Below, one piece after another: positions 37,973-46,455 of a stretch of 64,000 nucleotides of DNA (positions within the stretch are counted from its first letter, which is position 1; every line of letters starts with the position of its first letter). Source of the stretch: Lachnospiraceae bacterium (GTDB taxonomy: Bacteria > Bacillota > Clostridia > Lachnospirales > Lachnospiraceae); assembly GCA_022769005.1 (NCBI GenBank), contig JALEKK010000018.1, positions 49,660-113,659 of the forward strand, given 5' to 3'. The position numbers and the translations under genes are program-made. The notes beneath the pieces are model-generated. The model did not search any database. It saw nothing but the letters and a program-made list of their open reading frames with translations, and was not told the origin of the DNA.

Positions 37973-38887
37973 TCACGCCTTATAAACCCTGTCTTTATAT
38001 GTACCCAATTCATCAACATACATTTTGCCCAGCTCGTTAAGAGGCACATCCGCACGCTTGATATACCCTATGGTCATTATTTCATCCGTCTTAAACGGCA
38101 CGGCGGTATAACCGTCTCCGTTAAGTTCGTTACATATTATTCCCGAACACAAAGTATATCCGTGGAGTCCCTGCATTAAGTTTAACATGGTTGCCCTGTC
38201 GTTGGCTTTAATAATCTGTCTGTAATCGAGAGTACTGAGAACTTCTTCGGCAAAATAAAATGAATTCTGGTTACCCTGTTCAAAAGACAGACACGGATAA
38301 TCCGCCAGGTCATCAAGGCTTACTTCTGCCCTCCCCGCAAGAGGATGGTCCGCTGAGATATATGCATATATGGAACAGTCAAACAGAGGTATGAATTCAA
38401 TATTTTCTCTTCTTAAAATCTTACCCAGAACATCCCTGTTAAAATCATTCATATAAATGACGCCTATTTCGCTCTTTAGCATTTTTACGTCTTCTATTAC
38501 TTCATATGTCTTTGTCTCTCTTATGGCAAATTCATATTCATCCATTCCGAAATTTCTGACAATATGCATAAATGCTTCAACCGCAAACGAATAATGCTGT
38601 GTAGATACGCTGAATTTTTTTCTTAACTGCTTCTTCTCTATATACCTGTCTTCAATCAGCTTATTGTATTCAAGCATCTGCCTTGCATATCCGAGAAACT
38701 CTTCTCCTTCCGCGGTAAGTATGATTCCTCTGCTTGATCGTATAAATATCTGTATACCGATTTCATTTTCAAGTTCTTTAATGGCTCCCGAAAGACTGGG
38801 CTGCGTTATAAACAAAGACGCGGCGGCCTTATTTATGGATTTGTTGTCGGCAACAGCCGCAACATATCTTAATTGCTGTAATGTCAT
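37973..38887 (-). CDS. LysR family transcriptional regulator
   Basis: A 304-residue regulator: winged helix about 1-60 (MTLQQLRYVAAVADNKSINKAAASLFITQPSLSGAIKELE, helix-turn-helix inside) and a LysR substrate-binding domain about 90-295. It ends overlapping the start of the NYN gene and starts 11 bases after the ttcA-like gene. It resembles the CysB/CysL group in general layout, but the ligand is not evident. Its placement with a tRNA-thiolation-type enzyme and luxS suggests sulfur metabolism; that is inference. Confidence 0.92.
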   Translation of the reverse strand: MTLQQLRYVAAVADNKSINKAAASLFITQPSLSGAIKELENEIGIQIFIRSSRGIILTAEGEEFLGYARQMLEYNKLIEDRYIEKKQLRKKFSVSTQHYSFAVEAFMHIVRNFGMDEYEFAIRETKTYEVIEDVKMLKSEIGVIYMNDFNRDVLGKILRRENIEFIPLFDCSIYAYISADHPLAGRAEVSLDDLADYPCLSFEQGNQNSFYFAEEVLSTLDYRQIIKANDRATMLNLMQGLHGYTLCSGIICNELNGDGYTAVPFKTDEIMTIGYIKRADVPLNELGKMYVDELGTYKDRVYKA

Positions 38888-38898
38888 CTTCCCTGTCC

Positions 38899-39765
38899 TT
38901 ATCTGTCATAATCATCTAAAAAGGAGTGATAAACTCCGTCCTTTTTATAGGCTACAACCGTATCAATATTTACATTTTCCATGCTTCTGAAAATATTGCC
39001 GTCAACATAGGGATTAATAACCTTCATGGCTTTTATAAGCTTCTTTACTTCGGCCCTCTTGGATGTATCGGCAATTTCACCCATGGTACTGTTTAAATCA
39101 AAATCACTCTGCCTTTTAACGCTTGAGCATGCTTCCGTAAATCTGCATGCGCAATTTAAAAAGGTAAGTTCATTATAATCTCGCCAATGCATAATATCCT
39201 CTTCCCTGACAAGATAGAATGGTCTTATCAGTTCCATTCCGTCAAAGTTTGCACTGTGGAGCTTAGGCATCATGGTCTGTATCTGGGAGCCGTACAACAG
39301 ACCCATCATGGTCGTTTCTATAACATCATCATAATGGTGTCCCAGCGCTATCTTGTTGCATCCCAGTTCCTTGGCCTTTGCATACAGATGTCCTCTTCTC
39401 ATTCTTGCGCATAAGTAACACGGGGACTGCTCTATGTTGAAAACCGTATCATATATTTCCGAATCAAATATCTGAAGGGGAATTCCCAGGTTTTCGGCAT
39501 TTTCTTCTATCTTTTTTCGGTTTGCTTCATTGTATCCCGGATCCATTGTCAAAAATATGACTTCAAACGGAAATTTATTATGTCGTTTTAATTCCTGAAA
39601 GCATTTTGCAAGGAGAAATGAATCTTTACCTCCGGATATGCATACGGCAACCTTATCTCCCTCTTTAAGCATCTCATATGTATTGAGAGCTTTTGCAAAC
39701 TTAGAAAATATCTTCTTGTGAAACTTCTTTCTTAAACTTAATTCTATTTCCTCAATGGTCTTCAT
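38899..39765 (-). CDS. ttcA: TtcA-family PP-loop ATPase (tRNA 2-thiocytidine synthesis-like)
   Basis: A 288-residue N-type ATP pyrophosphatase. The PP-loop is VAVCISGGKDSFLL near residue 40, with the CxxC pair in CYLCARMRRGHLY near 115, GHHYDDVIETTMMGLLYG near 138, and a third Cys in LNCACRF near 205. In TtcA the cysteines bind an iron-sulfur cluster used to thiolate cytidine 32 of tRNA. The assignment to the family is good; the exact tRNA position is not shown by sequence. The transcript continues into lysR. Confidence 0.85.
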   Translation of the reverse strand: MKTIEEIELSLRKKFHKKIFSKFAKALNTYEMLKEGDKVAVCISGGKDSFLLAKCFQELKRHNKFPFEVIFLTMDPGYNEANRKKIEENAENLGIPLQIFDSEIYDTVFNIEQSPCYLCARMRRGHLYAKAKELGCNKIALGHHYDDVIETTMMGLLYGSQIQTMMPKLHSANFDGMELIRPFYLVREEDIMHWRDYNELTFLNCACRFTEACSSVKRQSDFDLNSTMGEIADTSKRAEVKKLIKAMKVINPYVDGNIFRSMENVNIDTVVAYKKDGVYHSFLDDYDR

Positions 39766-39864
39766 TTATATTATCCTCTCTGTGGAAAAGCCGTCGTAAA
39801 TGTAATTCCGATTGTTTTCCGTAACTTAATATTCGCATTATATAATATAGTTTATACTTATAAC

Positions 39865-39903
39865 AATAGGTTATTATAGAATATTAAACTATAATAACCT
39901 ATT
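39865..39903. repeat. Perfect 15-bp inverted repeat in a divergent promoter region
   Basis: AATAGGTTATTATAG (39865-39879) and CTATAATAACCTATT (39889-39903) are exactly complementary around a 9-base spacer. It lies between ttcA (leftward) and the small membrane peptide gene (rightward), 26 bases before the latter's TATAAT (39929-39934). It could be an operator or a leader hairpin. Confidence 0.7.
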
Positions 39904-39974
39904 ACCGTAATATGAATTGTATAATTGATATAATGTGTTATTTATAACGCCGTATTAATATAAGGAGGTCTTAA

Positions 39975-40139
39975 ATGCTTATTGCTTTAATTACAATTGC
40001 ACTTCTCTGGATTGCATTCAGAATACTCCTTTTCTTTGTTACACTTCCCTTCAAAATACTCGGCATACTGTTCGGCGCTCCGGTATTTGTCATAGTGTTG
40101 ATTATTTTAATAATTCTGATTGCAACTTCCGTAATTTGA
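39975..40139 (+). CDS. 54-residue hydrophobic membrane peptide
   Basis: A short gene with a near-perfect ribosome site (AAGGAGG, seven bases before ATG) and a strong terminator 15 bases after its stop. The product is almost wholly hydrophobic: a first helix (about 1-20, LIALITIALLWIAF), a short turn with PFKILG, and a second helix (about 33-52, VFVIVLIILIILIA). There is no charged tail and no Cys. A TATAAT box lies at 39929-39934 with a perfect inverted repeat just upstream. Similar two-helix mini-proteins are common near Clostridial genes, but the function is unknown. Small hydrophobic peptides of type I toxin-antitoxin systems look similar, though no antisense RNA is evident. Confidence 0.75.
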   Translation: MLIALITIALLWIAFRILLFFVTLPFKILGILFGAPVFVIVLIILIILIATSVI

Positions 40140-40154
40140 TATATATTTTTACAT

Positions 40155-40199
40155 AAAAAGACCGTAAGGAAATGTTTAACATCTCCTTACGGTCTTTTT
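40155..40199 (+). terminator. Strong terminator after the 54-residue peptide gene
   Basis: AAAAAGACCGTAAGGA pairs with TCCTTACGGTCTTTTT (16 bp, perfect), with a T run. Confidence 0.9.
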
Positions 40200-40340
40200 C
40201 AGCTGACGACCGATAAACAGCCGCTTCGCTCATGGGGGATAATCCACAAAACAATATGAAAATATTCTCACATTGCCTGTTGAATTAATTTTGATTATAA
40301 GTTCTTTTATTTATATATCACTATACAATTCAGGAAATTA

Positions 40341-40369
40341 GTTTGTATTTTATAATATTTTATACAAAC
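40341..40369 (-). terminator. Possible weak terminator of the pilin gene
   Basis: GTTTGTAT (40341-40348) pairs with ATACAAAC (40362-40369) around an AT-rich loop, 25 bases past the pilin stop. The following T run is short. Confidence 0.4.
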
Positions 40370-40393
40370 CAGTTATATTATCCACATTAAGTG

Positions 40394-42763
40394 TTATCCT
40401 TCAGTGCTTTCGTCACTGTCTTTCTTTCTCTTGATTACAAAGAACGCAACCACAGCTCCGGCCATTACTCCGAGACCTACGATTATGAATACATAAGAAC
40501 CGATACCTCCGGTGAAAGGAAGGTTGGTGGTAGTGGTCTTAACATTCGTAATTCTTAAGTGTAATACGGACTTATCAATAGCTATTCTGTCAAAGTTACC
40601 TGCCTGGCTTACGGTAGTTGTGGTATCGTCAAGGATACCGTCTGATTGAGAACCCTGTACGGTATCAAGTCCGCCGTTATATGCAATGTTCTTTACCTTA
40701 CCCGCATCTTTGCCTGCTGCATCCACAAGCGTAAACTGATGATCCGTAAGATCCTGTCTGTATTCGGCAGGAACACGGGTCTCTCTCACATGGTATGCAG
40801 CCGTTCCCAGTCCGTCAATACGAATATATCCGTCGGCACCCGTCGTAACATGATCAAGTGCTCCTTCGTCAGTCTTGTTGGCAACCCTATATGCTCCCGC
40901 CTGACCTTTAACCTTCTCCACAAAATACAGCGGCGTCTCTTCATTTACATCAGTAGTGCTTGGATCGTCAAGCTTGGAATATAACTTAAATTCAACATCC
41001 TTTATGCCCGCATCTTTATTTTCGGCGTCTACCTTATGAAGCTCCAGTCCGTAGCTGTATACATTTTCCGTCGTTGTAACCGTATTGAAACCGTCTGCTC
41101 TCTTCAACGCATTCTTAGGATAGCTGTATACAACAGTATTAAGGTTGGAATTATCCGTTGTTACTCCCGCTGCTTCAGTAGCTCTGTCAAGTCTCTTTAT
41201 GTTGCCGTTAACGGTTGTATTGTATTGAAGTACAAATCCATACATCTCCGTATCGGCATATGTCTGAGTATCCGACTCTATTGTCTCTGCATGAAGCTTA
41301 CGTGTAGTCTCATCGTAGTAGTATACAAAATCGCAGTCTTTTGCGGTAATGTGCTGCTGTATGGCTGCAGCCTTGTCAGCTTCTCCCGATAAATCTATTC
41401 CGTTTGTAAGCTTTACTGATGCACTATTATCCGTAAGTTTTGACAGATCTCTTGTTCCGTACATGGATACGTCATACTTGCCGTCTGTTGTTTTATTAAG
41501 TGAGATTCCCTCAGGAAGGGTATCGTCAAACATATATGCATGATACTCGGCCTTATCCGGAAGATCAGGAATAACTCCGGCAACCGTATAACGAACCGTA
41601 TCGCCTATTTGAACAGTATTATCGTTGGCTATGGACGAAGTTCCGTTTGTCGTAACATTGTTGGCAATCTTCTGAACGGTAACAGGTGATTTCTTACTCA
41701 TGACAATCTTATTTCTTACATAAGATCTCTTACCCGTATAATCAACCTGTACGGTACGCGGCGTTTTATTGTCATTTAATCCTACAGGCGATGATGTTGC
41801 GCCCGGAAGCGGAGCGAATGTCACGGTCATAACCTGATATGCAAATCCGGTATTAGTCTGTGTCTCCGCAAGTGTAGGATTATAAAAACCTACGAGAATG
41901 TACTGACCCATAGGGAGGTTGTCAATCTTTGTCGATGTGCTTATGTCTGCCACCGTACCCGCAACCGTACTGCTTTCAACAAGAGCTCCGCTAGCGGCGT
42001 CATATCCCTTTCCGATTTCGACATTTGTAGACCAAAGTCTTGTAAGCTTGCCCGCCTTTTCCATTACGGCAATGTAGTTGCTGTAATCATACATGAGATC
42101 CTTGATAATCTGCTTCTTCTGTTCGTCCGTATAGTTGTGGGATGCACCTGAGCCATCCGTCCATGCTGTGGCGCTTTCAAAGTTTCTGTACTGATCCCAG
42201 TTTGAAATATATTGAGATTCCCTGTTGTATTTATCCGTGGCCAGGAAACGCGCGAACTGATCCGTAGGACGGATATTAACTTCACCGCCCAGAGGTTTTG
42301 ACTTATCAACGCTGTATAAAGTTGTATCTCTGTTTGTCCCATACTCTCCGCCGGCAGACTCAACTCTTGTTACTTCCTGAGATCTGTCTATGGCCTGTGC
42401 AACCTGAAAGAGTTCAAAAACATCTCCCATAGTGCCCTGTCTTACTTCCACGCTGCCGGTGCTACTCTTTCTGTTAAGCAAATCTGTCTGAGTCTGAGTA
42501 ACGGAAGCCTGATTGCTCGGATTATATCCCGCAATGATATCGGCATCGCTTTTACCTGTCATGCCGCTTGCAACGGAAGGATCATATACAACTCTCGGAG
42601 TTCCGTCATTTGCGGAATCATTCTCACCGAGAGGGTTCACAATGATATTGGTCTCAGCCATTACATTAGCTGCATTTGAAAGTAAAGGCGCAACTCCTGC
42701 AGTAACTGAAATTGCTCCCGCGGCAAAAACGGCTAAAAATTTTTTATTAAATTTTCTTCCCAT
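40394..42763 (-). CDS. Sortase-anchored pilin backbone, SpaA/FimA isopeptide-forming type
   Basis: A 789-residue exported protein: signal peptide about 1-37 (LSNAANVMAE); a long N-terminal domain; an isopeptide-forming domain with VTVQKIANNV and GDTVRYTVAGVIPDLP (about 360-520); the pilin motif YSYPKN at about 547-551; a SpaA/Cna-B domain (about 575-735) with LELHKVDAENKDAGIKDVEFKLY and the E-box-like YHVRETRVPAEYR; then LPFTG, a membrane helix and RKKDSDE. This is the full layout of a pilus shaft that a class C sortase polymerises through the YPKN lysine. No class C sortase or minor pilin is adjacent. The ribosome site is AAGGGA. Confidence 0.9.
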   Translation of the reverse strand: MGRKFNKKFLAVFAAGAISVTAGVAPLLSNAANVMAETNIIVNPLGENDSANDGTPRVVYDPSVASGMTGKSDADIIAGYNPSNQASVTQTQTDLLNRKSSTGSVEVRQGTMGDVFELFQVAQAIDRSQEVTRVESAGGEYGTNRDTTLYSVDKSKPLGGEVNIRPTDQFARFLATDKYNRESQYISNWDQYRNFESATAWTDGSGASHNYTDEQKKQIIKDLMYDYSNYIAVMEKAGKLTRLWSTNVEIGKGYDAASGALVESSTVAGTVADISTSTKIDNLPMGQYILVGFYNPTLAETQTNTGFAYQVMTVTFAPLPGATSSPVGLNDNKTPRTVQVDYTGKRSYVRNKIVMSKKSPVTVQKIANNVTTNGTSSIANDNTVQIGDTVRYTVAGVIPDLPDKAEYHAYMFDDTLPEGISLNKTTDGKYDVSMYGTRDLSKLTDNSASVKLTNGIDLSGEADKAAAIQQHITAKDCDFVYYYDETTRKLHAETIESDTQTYADTEMYGFVLQYNTTVNGNIKRLDRATEAAGVTTDNSNLNTVVYSYPKNALKRADGFNTVTTTENVYSYGLELHKVDAENKDAGIKDVEFKLYSKLDDPSTTDVNEETPLYFVEKVKGQAGAYRVANKTDEGALDHVTTGADGYIRIDGLGTAAYHVRETRVPAEYRQDLTDHQFTLVDAAGKDAGKVKNIAYNGGLDTVQGSQSDGILDDTTTTVSQAGNFDRIAIDKSVLHLRITNVKTTTTNLPFTGGIGSYVFIIVGLGVMAGAVVAFFVIKRKKDSDESTEG

Positions 42764-42953
42764 AGTCTAATCCCTTCTTTAACTTTAGTAAGCTATATTG
42801 ATCATTAATTATTAACAAAAATATTTAATTTTATTTTACTACTTTTCCAAAAAGATTAACTATACAATTAACCGATTATATACAAAAATAAAATTTTTAT
42901 TATGTGTTTCTGCTTTCATTAATATATTTTTTATATTGTACAACTTTGCCGTC

Positions 42954-43700
42954 TTAAATATTTCCGGCACTTTTCGCATTTCCTAAGGGTTTTATTTCTT
43001 TAGCCCTCAATATATCTGTTATGTGCTCTTTTATTTTATTCACGCAGTCTTCAAGCTTTCCGGAATTGTCAAAGGACATGTCTATGCCGCATTTTTTCAA
43101 ATTATCGTCGCTGAAATCCGCCTCATCCGCCTTAAGTCTTCTGTCTATCTCCTCAAGTTCGGATTTTGACAGGAGCTTGAAAGTACCGTCTCCTGAAATA
43201 TCGGCGCCGTATTCATGTACCTGCTTCCCGTCACTCTCAGCCGATGTATCCTGTCTTTTTATAAGTCTTAAACATGCTCTCTCTCTTCGTATGTCCCGAT
43301 CTGCGCTTATATAAACAGGTATTATGTTTTCATTGCCGTAGTAATTTACATATTTAACATATGATTCCAATGTTCCTATGGTAATGTAATTACATTCCGG
43401 CAATATTTTTTCTCTGTATTCATCTCCGTCGGTTATGCTTATGTTGTCATACGACATATATTTCCACGGACCGTATACGGTATTATAAACACGCATTTCT
43501 ATAAGCCGCTTCGACCTTTCAAGCTCCTTTGCTTCTTCTTCCGTTATAAAATTATATTCCCTTCCGTTTTTCTCTCCGGGACGTATGGGTCTTGTTGTAT
43601 AAAGCGTAAACGGACGAAGCGACAATTCTTCATCCTTCAACAGCTCTTTTAATATTGTGTCCTTGCCGGATCCGCTCTTTCCAAGCAAATAAAATATCAT
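42954..43700 (-). CDS. Guanylate kinase-like protein
   Basis: A 248-residue P-loop kinase, longer than ordinary Gmk (about 200). MIFYLLGKSGSGKDTILKELL is the Walker A region; YTTRPIRPGEKNGREYNFI is the GMP-binding segment; ERACLRLIKRQ holds the lid-type arginines. The usual Gmk SRQPR-like pieces differ, and about 45 residues of Ser/Asp-rich sequence (SAESDGKQVHEYGADISGDG) are inserted near 160. It may be a specialised Gmk homologue rather than the essential enzyme. It is preceded by the terminator of the response-regulator gene. Confidence 0.8.
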   Translation of the reverse strand: MIFYLLGKSGSGKDTILKELLKDEELSLRPFTLYTTRPIRPGEKNGREYNFITEEEAKELERSKRLIEMRVYNTVYGPWKYMSYDNISITDGDEYREKILPECNYITIGTLESYVKYVNYYGNENIIPVYISADRDIRRERACLRLIKRQDTSAESDGKQVHEYGADISGDGTFKLLSKSELEEIDRRLKADEADFSDDNLKKCGIDMSFDNSGKLEDCVNKIKEHITDILRAKEIKPLGNAKSAGNI

Positions 43701-43838
43701 AATTTTCCCGTTTCTTTAAAAATATTTGTCGTTGATCTTTTGTGCGGTTTTAATCCGCAAATAATTTATATAAGAATACCATATATTCATTCTCTCATTT
43801 GCATATTTTCAAATTGCCGAACTTAAGGCTTTAATCAC

Positions 43839-43903
43839 AAAAAAGCGCCGTAACCCTTACTTCAAATATCAATATATGACGTTTGAAGTAACAATTACGA
43901 CGC
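43839..43903 (-). terminator. Terminator of the response-regulator gene
   Basis: TTACTTCAAA (43857-43866) pairs with TTTGAAGTAA (43882-43891), and GCGCCGTAA (43845-43853) pairs with TTACGACGC (43895-43903). The one mismatch becomes a G-U pair only in minus-strand RNA, and the T run is on that strand, so it serves the leftward transcript. Confidence 0.75.
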
Positions 43904-43918
43904 GGTATAAATCGGTTA

Positions 43919-44608
43919 TCAGCCTTTAAACCTGTATCCCACTCCCCATATTGTTTCTATATATTGAGGATTGGACGTATCCGCTTCAATCTTCTCACGG
44001 ATTTTTTTAATATGAACCGTAACCGTTGCTATGTCACCTATGGAATCCATATCCCAGATTTCTCTGAATAATTCTTCCTTTGTGTATACATGATTTGGAT
44101 GTTCCGCAAGGAATGTAAGTAAATCAAACTCTTTCGTTGTAAAGCTCTTTTCTTCCCCGTTTACGAATACCCTGCGGGCGGTCTTGTCTATCTTTATTCC
44201 TCTTATCTCAATAATCTCATTTTCAGGTTTATTATTGGTAAGAAGTCTTTCATATCTTGCAAGATGAGCCTTTACTCTTGCAACGAGTTCGCTCGGACTG
44301 AACGGCTTTGTCATATAATCGTCCGCTCCGATTCCAAGCCCTCTTATCTTGTCAATATCCTCTTTTTTGGCGGATACCATTATTATAGGAATATCCTTTT
44401 CCTTACGGATTTCTTTACAAATATCAAATCCGTCCATTCCCGGGAGCATTATATCGAGAATTATAATATCAAAATCTTCCTTAAGGGCAATATCAAGCCC
44501 TTCTTTTCCGTCAGAGGCCAATGTTACATCGAAGCCCGAAAGTTCAAGATAATCTCTTTCAATCTCAGCGATTGCATCTTCATCTTCCACAATTAATACT
44601 TTACTCAT
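43919..44608 (-). CDS. OmpR-family response regulator
   Basis: A 229-residue two-component regulator. The receiver domain is about 1-120: acidic pocket EDEDAI, phospho-acceptor Asp in IIILDIMLPGMDG near residue 51, switch Thr/Ser in IIMVSAK and Lys in MTKPFSP. A winged-helix DNA-binding domain is about 130-229 (FTTKEFDLLTFLAEHPNHVYTKEELFREIW, YIETIWGVGYRF). The partner histidine kinase gene is upstream on the same strand, with 237 bases between, and a hairpin (CCGAT/ATCGG) lies in the gap. Confidence 0.94.
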   Translation of the reverse strand: MSKVLIVEDEDAIAEIERDYLELSGFDVTLASDGKEGLDIALKEDFDIIILDIMLPGMDGFDICKEIRKEKDIPIIMVSAKKEDIDKIRGLGIGADDYMTKPFSPSELVARVKAHLARYERLLTNNKPENEIIEIRGIKIDKTARRVFVNGEEKSFTTKEFDLLTFLAEHPNHVYTKEELFREIWDMDSIGDIATVTVHIKKIREKIEADTSNPQYIETIWGVGYRFKG

Positions 44609-44845
44609 TCAGTCCCCTCTCCGAGTCTTTTATAAAATCCGCACCTTATTCTCCGACAGCCGATACAGTCTTATACCGAATCGGTTAAATGTATAATAAA
44701 ATGCGTATTTTATTAATATGAACTCCAATTATATTTTCTAAAACAATATGATAATTATATAACACAAATTGATAAAAATATGCTTTTTATTATAAATGTT
44801 AATATAATTTATAGATGCTTTATAAAAATAAACCCTGTTAATGTT

Positions 44846-46384
44846 TTATTTTCTTTTTTTGGATTTTCTTTGGTTGTCAGGCAGTGTAAGCTGCTCTCCC
44901 TCTTTGTATCTCAGAAGATTAATATGGAATGTTGTACCCTGATTCTCAATACTCTCAACCCATATTCTTCCGTTGTGATCCTCTATAATCTTCTTTACGA
45001 TGGCAAGTCCTATGCCTGAACCTGACTGAGGACTCGTTCTGGATTCATCCGTTCTGTAGAATCTGTCAAATATTCTCGAAAGATCCTTCTCCGCAATTCC
45101 CTTTCCGTTATCACTCTCTTCAATGTGGAGATAATCTCCCTCATCAAATACGGAAATGCCTATTACACAAGGTCTTTCGTTGGATTTATATTTGACGGAA
45201 TTGCTTATAAGATTATTTATTACTCTCTTAAGCTGAATCGGATCTGCCATAACCTCCATATCTTCCGTACAGTTAGTCTTGTAATTAAGAGTTATGCCCT
45301 GAGCTTCCAGATCCATCTTAATCTCGCTTATGCAGTCATTAAAATACTTGATTACGTTTATTCTTCTGAATTCATACGGAATTCTGTTGTTATCCAGTCT
45401 TGAAAACAGCGTCAGCTGCTCTATGAGCCTGTCCATGTCCTCCGCCTTGTTCTTAATGGTATGATAGTACTTCATCCTCTTTTCATCGGTTGATGCCACA
45501 CCGTCTATCAGTCCCTCTATATATCCTTTTATGGATGTAAGAGGCGTCTTTAAGTCATGGGAAATGTTTCTGATAAGTTCTTTCTCCTCCTTATCATATC
45601 TCTCCCGTTCCTCTTTTGATTCCTTCAGCTGTACTCTCATGGCCTCGAATCCGCGGCACAGGTCACCCATCTCATCCTTTGCTCCCGTATCTATTTTAAA
45701 ATCCAGGTTGCCCTCTTTTATGTTCTTGGTTGCGAGCTTCAGCTTGGAAACAGGCTTAACAAAGGATATGTTAATCCAAAAATATAATATGACCGCCGTA
45801 AAAATAAGAATCTCTATTATTATGATAATTATTTCTATTATAAAGTTTCTCAATTCCGGTATAACTTCATTCATGGAAGTCAATATGTAAACAGTTCCTT
45901 CTCCTTCCGGCGTAACATATTCCACGGCCCTTATAAGACATTGGTATTTTTGAGCCTTATATACGCCTGCGTTTCCGAGATTTGATATTACTGTACTCTG
46001 AGGAACAAGTTCTTTTATTTCATCAAGTTCATATCCCGACGAGTTGTATGTCACTTTCCCGTTAAATGTAACCACGATTGAAGATGCTTTAGATGAGAGC
46101 GCATAATTGAGTCCATCCAAATATGACCTGTCCAGAAACTTTTCCGGATCTTTCTTTGCCACACGGCTTATGTCCGTATATGACTGTTCGCTTACCTGTC
46201 CGAGAATCGTGACGGGAGAGTAAATGTCCAAATATCTCAACTGATAATCGTCCGGCAGACCGTATGTTTCTCTGATTGTTCTCATCTGATATTTTGTCGT
46301 AACCTGAAATACCAGCCAAAACAGTAAAACAGGCATCAAAGTCATAATCAGAAATGCTATCATGACTTTCGTTCTGAGCTTCAT
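44846..46384 (-). CDS. Membrane sensor histidine kinase
   Basis: A 512-residue kinase. Helix 1 is about residues 7-28, an extracellular sensor region of about 150 residues follows, helix 2 is about 178-205 (an unusual run of Ile/Glu), then HAMP (about 205-260, VSKLKLATKNIKEGNLDFKI), the phospho-accepting His in RNISHDLKTPLTSIKG near 278, and the HATPase domain with the N box INNLISNSVKYK, the G1 box DNGKGIA and the G2 box GSGIGLAIVKKI. It ends in a basic tail (NQRKSKKRK). The ribosome site is GAGGAGG. The stimulus is unknown. The order kinase then regulator is the reverse of many pairs. Confidence 0.93.
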   Translation of the reverse strand: MKLRTKVMIAFLIMTLMPVLLFWLVFQVTTKYQMRTIRETYGLPDDYQLRYLDIYSPVTILGQVSEQSYTDISRVAKKDPEKFLDRSYLDGLNYALSSKASSIVVTFNGKVTYNSSGYELDEIKELVPQSTVISNLGNAGVYKAQKYQCLIRAVEYVTPEGEGTVYILTSMNEVIPELRNFIIEIIIIIIEILIFTAVILYFWINISFVKPVSKLKLATKNIKEGNLDFKIDTGAKDEMGDLCRGFEAMRVQLKESKEERERYDKEEKELIRNISHDLKTPLTSIKGYIEGLIDGVASTDEKRMKYYHTIKNKAEDMDRLIEQLTLFSRLDNNRIPYEFRRINVIKYFNDCISEIKMDLEAQGITLNYKTNCTEDMEVMADPIQLKRVINNLISNSVKYKSNERPCVIGISVFDEGDYLHIEESDNGKGIAEKDLSRIFDRFYRTDESRTSPQSGSGIGLAIVKKIIEDHNGRIWVESIENQGTTFHINLLRYKEGEQLTLPDNQRKSKKRK

Positions 46385-46422
46385 CCGTTGACCTCCTCTC
46401 GTGTGCGTGTGCGGTTATTTTC

Positions 46423-46451
46423 AAAAAAGCCCGTCTTGTCGACGGGCTTTC
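46423..46451 (-). terminator. Terminator of murA
   Basis: AAAGCCCGTC/GACGGGCTTT hairpin followed on the minus strand by TTTTTTG. It starts right after the murA stop and stands before the histidine-kinase gene. Confidence 0.85.
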
Positions 46452-46455
46452 GGAA

